DNA of 64,000 bases from positions 372,001 to 436,000 of the forward strand of contig NZ_FZOF01000008.1 in assembly GCF_900188405.1 (NCBI RefSeq), written 5' to 3'. A program made the translations under genes and the position numbers. Shown here piece by piece: positions 58,964-64,000 of the stretch (its first letter is position 1; each line of letters begins with the position of its first letter). The notes beneath the pieces are model-generated. The model saw only the letters and a program-made list of their open reading frames with translations. It did no database searches and had not been told where the DNA came from. The DNA comes from Actinacidiphila glaucinigra. Its GTDB lineage: Bacteria > Actinomycetota > Actinomycetes > Streptomycetales > Streptomycetaceae.

Positions 58964-59926
58964 TCAGACGGTCAGGACGACCTTCCCGAACAGGTCGCCG
59001 TCCGCCATCTTGGCGAAGCCCTCGCGGGCGCGGTCCAGCGGCAGCACGGTGTCGACGACGGGCCGCACCCCGGTGAGCGCGCAGAAGCTCAGCAGGTCCG
59101 CCAGCTCGTCCTTGGTGCCCATGGTCGAACCGACGACCTTCAGCTCCAGGAAGAAGATCCGGTTCAGCTCGGCGGCCTTCGGGTTCGGCCCCGAGGTGGC
59201 CCCGGAGATCACCAGCGTGCCGCCGGGGCGCAGTGACTTGACCGAGTGGGACCAGGTCGCGGCGCCCACGGTCTCGATGACCGCGTCCACGCGCTGCGGC
59301 AGCCGGGCACCCGGCTCGAAGGCGGCGTCGGCGCCGAGGTCCTCGGCACGCTTGCGCTTGGCCTCGTCCCGGCTGGTGGCGAAGACCCGCAGGCCCGCGG
59401 CCTTGGCCAGCACGATGGCGGCCGTGGCGACACCGCCCCCGGCGCCCTGGACGAGAACGGAGTCGCCGGGGCGCACACCCGCGTTGGTGAAGAGCATCCG
59501 GTAGGCGGTCAGCCAGGCGGTGGGCAGGCAGGCGGCCTCCTCGAAGGACAGCTCCTTCGGCTTGGGCAGCAGGTTCCAGGTGGGCACGGAGACCTTCTCG
59601 GCGAAGGTGCCCTGGTACTTCTCGGTGAGGATGCTGCGCGGCTCGTCGGGGCCGACCCCGTGCCCGCTCAGGCCGACGACGGGAAAGACGACGACCTCGT
59701 TGCCGTGCTCGTCGATCCCGGCGGCGTCGCAGCCGAGGATCATCGGCAGGCTCTCCTCGCCGAGCCCCACCCCGCGCAGCGACCACAGGTCGTGGTGGTT
59801 CAGGGAGGCGGCCTTGACGGTGACGGTGCTCCAGCCGGGCCGTGCCTGCGGCTCGGGGCGCTCCCCGAGTTCAAGGCCGTTCAGCGGCTGGTCGCGGTCG
59901 ATTCGGGCGGCGTAGGCAGCGAACAT
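58964..59926 (-). CDS. MDR-family zinc-independent dehydrogenase/reductase
   Basis: 320 residues from the ATG at 59926. Medium-chain reductase of the quinone-oxidoreductase type: LNHHDLWSLRGVG near the N-terminus, LGCDAAGIDEHG, and the nucleotide fold VLVQGAGGGVATAAIVLAKAAGLRVFATSRDE. Structural zinc ligands of alcohol dehydrogenases are lacking. The substrate is unknown; NADPH-dependent quinone or enone reduction is likely. Same strand as malic enzyme but separated from it by a strong hairpin. Confidence 0.88.
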   Translation of the reverse strand: MFAAYAARIDRDQPLNGLELGERPEPQARPGWSTVTVKAASLNHHDLWSLRGVGLGEESLPMILGCDAAGIDEHGNEVVVFPVVGLSGHGVGPDEPRSILTEKYQGTFAEKVSVPTWNLLPKPKELSFEEAACLPTAWLTAYRMLFTNAGVRPGDSVLVQGAGGGVATAAIVLAKAAGLRVFATSRDEAKRKRAEDLGADAAFEPGARLPQRVDAVIETVGAATWSHSVKSLRPGGTLVISGATSGPNPKAAELNRIFFLELKVVGSTMGTKDELADLLSFCALTGVRPVVDTVLPLDRAREGFAKMADGDLFGKVVLTV

Positions 59927-59987
59927 GACCTTGACGCTAGCGCCGTACGGTGCCCCGGCGTAACCGCGCGGGGATGTGACACGCGCC

Positions 59988-60028
59988 GCGCGGCGCGGTG
60001 CCCGCCGGTCGCGGGCACCGCGCCGCGC
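59988..60028 (-). terminator. Terminator of the malic enzyme gene
   Basis: A perfect 18-bp stem (59988-60005 with 60011-60028) and a five-base loop, beginning 31 bases after the malic enzyme stop on the minus strand. Confidence 0.88.
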
Positions 60029-60059
60029 GACGGCGTGGTCTGCGGGCGTACGGCGGCGC

Positions 60060-61307
60060 TCAGCGGCGCGCGACGCCCTCGGCGCGGGCGGCCGCGGCCA
60101 CGGCGGCGGAGACCGCGGGGGCGACCCGCTCGTCGAACGGCGAGGGGATCACACAGTCGGCGGACAGCTCGCCGTCCACGACCGCGGCCAGCGCCTCGGC
60201 GGCGGCGATCTTCATGCCCTCGGTGATGCGGGAGGCCCGCACCTGCAGCGCCCCCGAGAAGATCCCGGGAAAGGCGAGCACGTTGTTGATCTGGTTCGGG
60301 AAGTCGCTGCGCCCGGTGGCGACGACGGCCGCGTACTTGTGCGCCACCTCGGGGTGGATCTCCGGGGTGGGGTTGGCCATCGCGAAGATGAAGCAGCCCT
60401 TCGCCATGGTGGCGACGGCCTCCTCCGGCACGGTGCCGCCGGAGACGCCGATGAAGACGTCCGCGCCCGCGAGCGCCTCCTCCAGGGTGCCGGTGAGCCC
60501 GGCCCGGTTGGTGTACGTCGCGAGCTCGCGCTTGGCGGCGTTCAGGTCCTCGCGGCCCGCGTGCACCACGCCCTTGCGGTCGGTGACGGCGACGTCGCCG
60601 ATGCCGGCCTCGACGAGGATCTTGGCGATGGCGACGCCGGCGGCGCCGGCCCCGGAGATCACCGCGCGCAGCTCGCCCAGCGCACGGCCGGTCAGCCGGG
60701 TGGCGTTGCGCAGCGCGGCGAGGGTGACGACGGCCGTGCCGTGCTGGTCGTCGTGGAAGACCGGGATGTCCAGGCGCTCCTGCAGCTTGCGCTCGATCTC
60801 GAAGCAGCGGGGGGCGGAGATGTCCTCGAGGTTCACCCCGCCGAAGGAGGGGGCGAGGCGCACGACGGTGTCGACGATCTCGTCCACGTCGGTGGTGGCG
60901 AGCGCGATCGGGACCGCGTCCACACCGCCGAACTGCTTGAAGAGGATCGCCTTGCCCTCCATCACCGGCAGCGACGCCTCAGGGCCGATGTCACCGAGGC
61001 CCAGCACCGCCGTGCCGTCCGTGACGACCGCCACGACCTGGGACTTCCACGTGTAGTCGTGGACCAGTTCGGGCTGCTCGGCGATGGCGGTGCACACCCG
61101 GGCGACACCCGGCGTGTAGGCGAGCGACAGGTCGTCGGCGTTGCGGACCGGGACGGTCGCGGTCACCTCCATCTTGCCGCCGCGGTGGAGGGCGAACACC
61201 GGGTCCACGGGGCTATCCGGGCCGTCGCCGTCGGTGCTCTCCGCGCGTTCGGTGCTGTCGGTGCTGCTGGTGCTGTCGGTGCGAGGATTGACAATCTCCG
61301 CTGCCAC
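60060..61307 (-). CDS. NAD(P)-dependent malic enzyme
   Basis: 415 residues from the GTG behind AAAGGGG. The N-terminal ~35 residues form a Ser/Thr/Asp-rich unstructured leader. The malic domain has VPVRNADDLSLAYTPGVARVC, the catalytic lysine region VMEGKAILFKQFGGVDAVPI and metal ligands in NLEDISAPRCFEIER and FHDDQHGTA. The C-terminal NAD(P) domain has VISGAGAAGVAIAKIL. It decarboxylates malate to pyruvate, an anaplerotic step linked to storage lipid and antibiotic supply in Streptomyces. NAD versus NADP use cannot be decided reliably from the sequence. Confidence 0.95.
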   Translation of the reverse strand: MAAEIVNPRTDSTSSTDSTERAESTDGDGPDSPVDPVFALHRGGKMEVTATVPVRNADDLSLAYTPGVARVCTAIAEQPELVHDYTWKSQVVAVVTDGTAVLGLGDIGPEASLPVMEGKAILFKQFGGVDAVPIALATTDVDEIVDTVVRLAPSFGGVNLEDISAPRCFEIERKLQERLDIPVFHDDQHGTAVVTLAALRNATRLTGRALGELRAVISGAGAAGVAIAKILVEAGIGDVAVTDRKGVVHAGREDLNAAKRELATYTNRAGLTGTLEEALAGADVFIGVSGGTVPEEAVATMAKGCFIFAMANPTPEIHPEVAHKYAAVVATGRSDFPNQINNVLAFPGIFSGALQVRASRITEGMKIAAAEALAAVVDGELSADCVIPSPFDERVAPAVSAAVAAAARAEGVARR

Positions 61308-61803
61308 TGTTGACCCCTTTGTCCGAATTGTCTATGAGGGTACTACCCCCTACAACAGGGGGTAGGTGGGCTCGGCTTCCGCACACCCGGACTCGAGTGG
61401 TCCCGGGCGCGACGGAGGCCAGGCGCGCCGCACGCACGCCGAGGGGCCCCCGGTGAGGGGTGATGGTCCGTTGTACCGGAAGACGCTTTCCGCTGACGAG
61501 TCTGTTCGCCGCACCACGGCTTCGCACATCGGGAACTTCTGCGCACAACGCAACAAGTCGTCCGAATAGCGGGACAAGGAAAGTGATGCACGCAACTTCG
61601 CAGCGCGGCCCCACCACGGTCCGGCCTTGGTGTACCGGCCTGGCGAGGGCCAGGGGATCGCCCGTTATGCGATTTTGACACATCCGGACCCCCATGAGGA
61701 CGTGTCCGGATGGCAAGATGCGGAGATCACACGCGTACGCGACACCCGAACGCGTGTGCCCGGAAAATCGCCTGCTCCCAGGACTCCCGCAGGAGGAACC
61801 AGC
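61308..61803. other. Divergent regulatory region, malic enzyme / ABC transporter
   Basis: About 500 bases with no convincing gene. Nearest malic enzyme, CTACCCCCT (61343-61351) and AGGGGGTAG (61357-61365) form a 9-bp inverted repeat about 36 bases before the start codon. Nearest the transporter, TTGACA (61675-61680) is followed by CATCCGGAC (61681-61689) and its inverted copy GTCCGGATG (61704-61712), overlapping where RNA polymerase would bind. Both look like operators but I cannot name their regulators. Confidence 0.5.
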
Positions 61804-62745
61804 ATGACCGCACGTACCACCCGTCGCTCGACCGTGACGAGCCGCTTCGCCGCGGTCGCAGCGATCGCGGTCGCCGGTGCCCTCGCCCTCACCGGCTGCG
61901 GCGACCAGACGGAGAAGGGCGGCTCCCCGTCCGCTTCGAGCGACGCGTCCAAGGCTCCGCTGTTCGCCAAGCTTCCGAAGTCGGTGCAGTCGGCGGGCGT
62001 GCTCAAGGTCGGCTCGGACATCGCGTACCCGCCGGTGGAGTTCGTCAAGGACGGCAAGAACGTCGGCATCGACCCCGACCTGGCCGACGCCATGGCCAAG
62101 CAGCTCGGTGTGAAGGTCGAGTTCAACAACGGCACCTTCGACACCCTGCTGACCGGTCTGCGCGCCAAGCGCTACGACATGGTCATGTCCGCGATGAGCG
62201 ACACCAAGGACCGCCAGGAGGGCGTCGACTCCTCCACCGGCAAGAAGGTCGGCGAGGGCGTCGACTTCGTGGACTACTTCACCGCGGGCTCCTCGATCAT
62301 CGTGAAGAAGGGCAACCCGGAGGGCGTCAAGTCCCTGGCGGACCTGTGCGGCAAGAAGGTCGCCGTGCAGCGCGGCACCACCTCGCAGGACCTGCTCAAG
62401 GCCCAGAAGTGCGACAAGCCGATGTCGATCCAGCCCTTCGACACCGACACCGAGGCGCAGACCCGTCTGAAGGCCGGCGGTGTCGTCGCCGACGTCTCCG
62501 ACTTCCCGGTCGCCGCGTACGCGGTGAAGACCTCCGGCGGCGGCAACGACTTCGAGCTCGCCGGCGAGCAGGTCGAGGCCGGCCCGTACGGCATCGCGGT
62601 CGCCAAGAGCAACACCGAGCTGCGCGACGCGCTGCAGGCCGCGCTGACCGCCGTCATCGAGGACGGCACCTACACCAAGGTCCTGGAGAAGTGGGGCGTC
62701 ACCGACGGCGCCGTCACCGAGGCCAAGATCAACGGCGGCTCCTGA
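61804..62745 (+). CDS. Amino-acid ABC transporter substrate-binding lipoprotein
   Basis: 313 residues from the ATG behind CAGGAGGAA. Signal peptide with lipobox LALTGCG, then a family 3 solute-binding fold: LKVGSDIAYPPVEFVKDGKNVGIDPDLADAMAKQLGVKVEF, DTLLTGLRAKRYDMVMSAMSDT, and GKKVAVQRGTTSQDLL. This group binds polar amino acids such as glutamate or glutamine. The permease and ATPase genes follow, so the three form an importer operon. Confidence 0.93.
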   Translation: MTARTTRRSTVTSRFAAVAAIAVAGALALTGCGDQTEKGGSPSASSDASKAPLFAKLPKSVQSAGVLKVGSDIAYPPVEFVKDGKNVGIDPDLADAMAKQLGVKVEFNNGTFDTLLTGLRAKRYDMVMSAMSDTKDRQEGVDSSTGKKVGEGVDFVDYFTAGSSIIVKKGNPEGVKSLADLCGKKVAVQRGTTSQDLLKAQKCDKPMSIQPFDTDTEAQTRLKAGGVVADVSDFPVAAYAVKTSGGGNDFELAGEQVEAGPYGIAVAKSNTELRDALQAALTAVIEDGTYTKVLEKWGVTDGAVTEAKINGGS

Positions 62746-62771
62746 GTCACGACAGCAAGAGGCCTTCCTCC

Positions 62772-63722
62772 ATGTCCGAAGCGAATGACAAGGTCCCGGC
62801 CGGCACCCCGGCCGGGACCCCGCCCGCCGCCGCCTCCCGCCCGGAGGCCATCAAGGCGATCCCCGTCCGGCACTATGGTCGCTGGATCTCGGCGATCCTG
62901 GTGCTCGCCGTGCTCGGCCTGCTGGTCAACGCGTTCGCCAACGCGAACGTGAACTACGGGGCGATCCCGGACTTCCTGTTCGACTCCACGGTCCTCAAGG
63001 GCCTGCGGAACACGGTCGTCATCACCGTCGTGTCGATGGCGCTGGGCCTGGGCCTGGGCATCGTCCTCGCGGTGATGCGGCTGTCCAAGAACCCCGTGAC
63101 CTCCTCGGTGGCCTGGGGCTACATCTGGTTCTTCCGCGGCACCCCGGTCTACGTCCAGCTGCTGATCTGGTTCAACCTGGCGCTGATCTTCCCGGTCATC
63201 AATCTCGGCTTCTACAAGGACGAGATGAACCAGTTCATGACCCCCTTCATGGCCGCGCTGCTCGGCCTGGGTCTGAACGAGGCCGCCTACATGTCCGAGA
63301 TCGTGCGCGCGGGCATCCAGTCCGTCGACGAGGGACAGACCGAGGCGTCGCACGCGCTGGGCATGACCCAGGGCCAGAACCTGCGCCGCGTGGTGCTGCC
63401 GCAGGCGATGCGGGTGATCGTCCCGCCGACCGGCAACGAGTTCATCAACATGCTGAAGACCTCGTCGCTGGCCGCGCAGGCCGCCCAGTACGCCGAACTG
63501 CTGCGCTCCACCACCGACATCGGCAACACCACCGGTGCCACCGTGGAGATGCTCTTCCTCGCCGCGGTCTGGTACCTGGTCCTCACCTCGGTGTTCTCGG
63601 TCGGCCAGTACTACCTTGAGCGCCGCTACGCCCGTGGGACGACCCGCAACCTGCCGCCCACCCCGTGGCAGCGGATCAAGCAGAACCTGGGCACCTTCCG
63701 CCGCCCGGAGGTGGCACGATGA
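62772..63722 (+). CDS. Amino-acid ABC transporter permease
   Basis: 316 residues, ATG behind AAGAGG. A Pro/Ala-rich N-terminus (about 10-30) precedes about five membrane segments. HisM-type permease features are LKGLRNTVVITVVSMALGLGLG, WFFRGTPVYVQLL and the cytoplasmic EAA-like loop EGQTEASHALGM, which docks to the ATPase. It ends in an ATGA overlap with the ATPase gene. Confidence 0.93.
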   Translation: MSEANDKVPAGTPAGTPPAAASRPEAIKAIPVRHYGRWISAILVLAVLGLLVNAFANANVNYGAIPDFLFDSTVLKGLRNTVVITVVSMALGLGLGIVLAVMRLSKNPVTSSVAWGYIWFFRGTPVYVQLLIWFNLALIFPVINLGFYKDEMNQFMTPFMAALLGLGLNEAAYMSEIVRAGIQSVDEGQTEASHALGMTQGQNLRRVVLPQAMRVIVPPTGNEFINMLKTSSLAAQAAQYAELLRSTTDIGNTTGATVEMLFLAAVWYLVLTSVFSVGQYYLERRYARGTTRNLPPTPWQRIKQNLGTFRRPEVAR

Positions 63723-64000
63723 CCGACTTCAGCAAGGGCACCGGCGCCCACCCGATGGTCAAGGCCGAGGCGGTGCACAAGCACTTCGGCCTGGCCCACA
63801 TCCTCAAGGGCATCGACCTGGAGGTCGCCCCGCGTGAGGTGTTCTGCCTGATCGGCCCGTCGGGCTCGGGCAAGTCCACCTTCCTGCGGTGCATCAACCA
63901 CCTGGAGAAGATCAGCGGCGGCCGGCTCTCGGTCGACGGCGAGCTGGTCGGCTACCGGCAGAAGGGCGACAAGCTCTACGAGCTCAAGGACCGCGAGGTC
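63719..64000 (+). CDS. Amino-acid ABC transporter ATPase, 5' part
   Basis: The ATG overlaps the permease stop; the gene runs off the window after 94 codons. Walker A GPSGSGKST is complete, preceded by KHFGLAHILKGIDLEVAPREVFCLIG. Similarity to GlnQ/HisP-type ATPases and its position make it the energiser of this importer. The signature and Walker B motifs lie beyond the edge. Confidence 0.92.
   Translation, partial: MTDFSKGTGAHPMVKAEAVHKHFGLAHILKGIDLEVAPREVFCLIGPSGSGKSTFLRCINHLEKISGGRLSVDGELVGYRQKGDKLYELKDREV

Overview
This is a high-GC actinobacterial chromosome segment, almost certainly Streptomyces. The codon positions are strongly GC-biased. The gene set is typical of the genus: a streptogrisin-type protease, a GH18 chitinase with the Streptomyces chitinase direct repeats, a four-gene conservon, an E1/E2-fused oxoglutarate dehydrogenase, HspR-type control of lon, and small Streptomyces-only proteins such as DUF6104. 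From memory, the order lon / sucA / malic enzyme / amino-acid ABC transporter resembles the chromosomal core of S. coelicolor. I see no tRNA, rRNA, insertion sequence, integrase or CRISPR array.

Layout. 1-7.7 kb: the end of a secreted protease, a thioesterase, a RidA-like/phosphopantetheinyl transferase pair, a cell-wall-anchored alpha/beta hydrolase, an ATP-grasp/SRPBCC pair and a secreted Rpf-LysM-M23 peptidoglycan hydrolase. 7.8-20.1 kb: a flavin-type oxidase-fold protein, a pentapeptide-repeat protein, a second RodA/FtsW plus penicillin-binding protein pair, two divergent di-iron proteins with a TetR gene, the chitinase, an NlpC/P60 hydrolase, and a TetR/oxidoreductase pair with identical operators. 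20.1-20.7 kb: a long non-coding inverted repeat between convergent genes. 20.7-30.5 kb: a selenium-binding protein, a StyA-like monooxygenase behind a cvnABCD conservon, a PP2C-like protein and a MarR regulator.

30.5-44 kb: Lon, a tightly overlapping sigma/anti-sigma/ABC operon, a spermidine-synthase-like protein, a two-component pair, and the large 2-oxoglutarate dehydrogenase. 56-64 kb: a DUF4232 lipoprotein, a DUF4097-PadR operon with its operator, a quinone oxidoreductase, malic enzyme, and an amino-acid ABC transporter whose ATPase runs off the end.

The most unusual part is 44.1-55.7 kb, seven genes on one strand. Order of transcription: a Trypco1 protein, a trypsin fused to a VMAP-C domain, a MoxR-type AAA+ ATPase, a SAV_2336/von Willebrand A protein, a short FxsA-like precursor peptide, an FxsB-type radical SAM/SPASM enzyme, and an FxsT-type TIR-like/NB-ARC/TPR protein. 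The first four form a vWA-MoxR-VMAP regulatory (probable biological-conflict) system. The last three form a radical-SAM peptide (triceptide) pathway. The start of the longest precursor reading overlaps the stop of the vWA gene, so the two modules look like one transcription unit. The precursor does not end in the canonical Phe-x-Ser-x-x but carries Phe-Gly-Asp followed by seven residues, so its product would be atypical.
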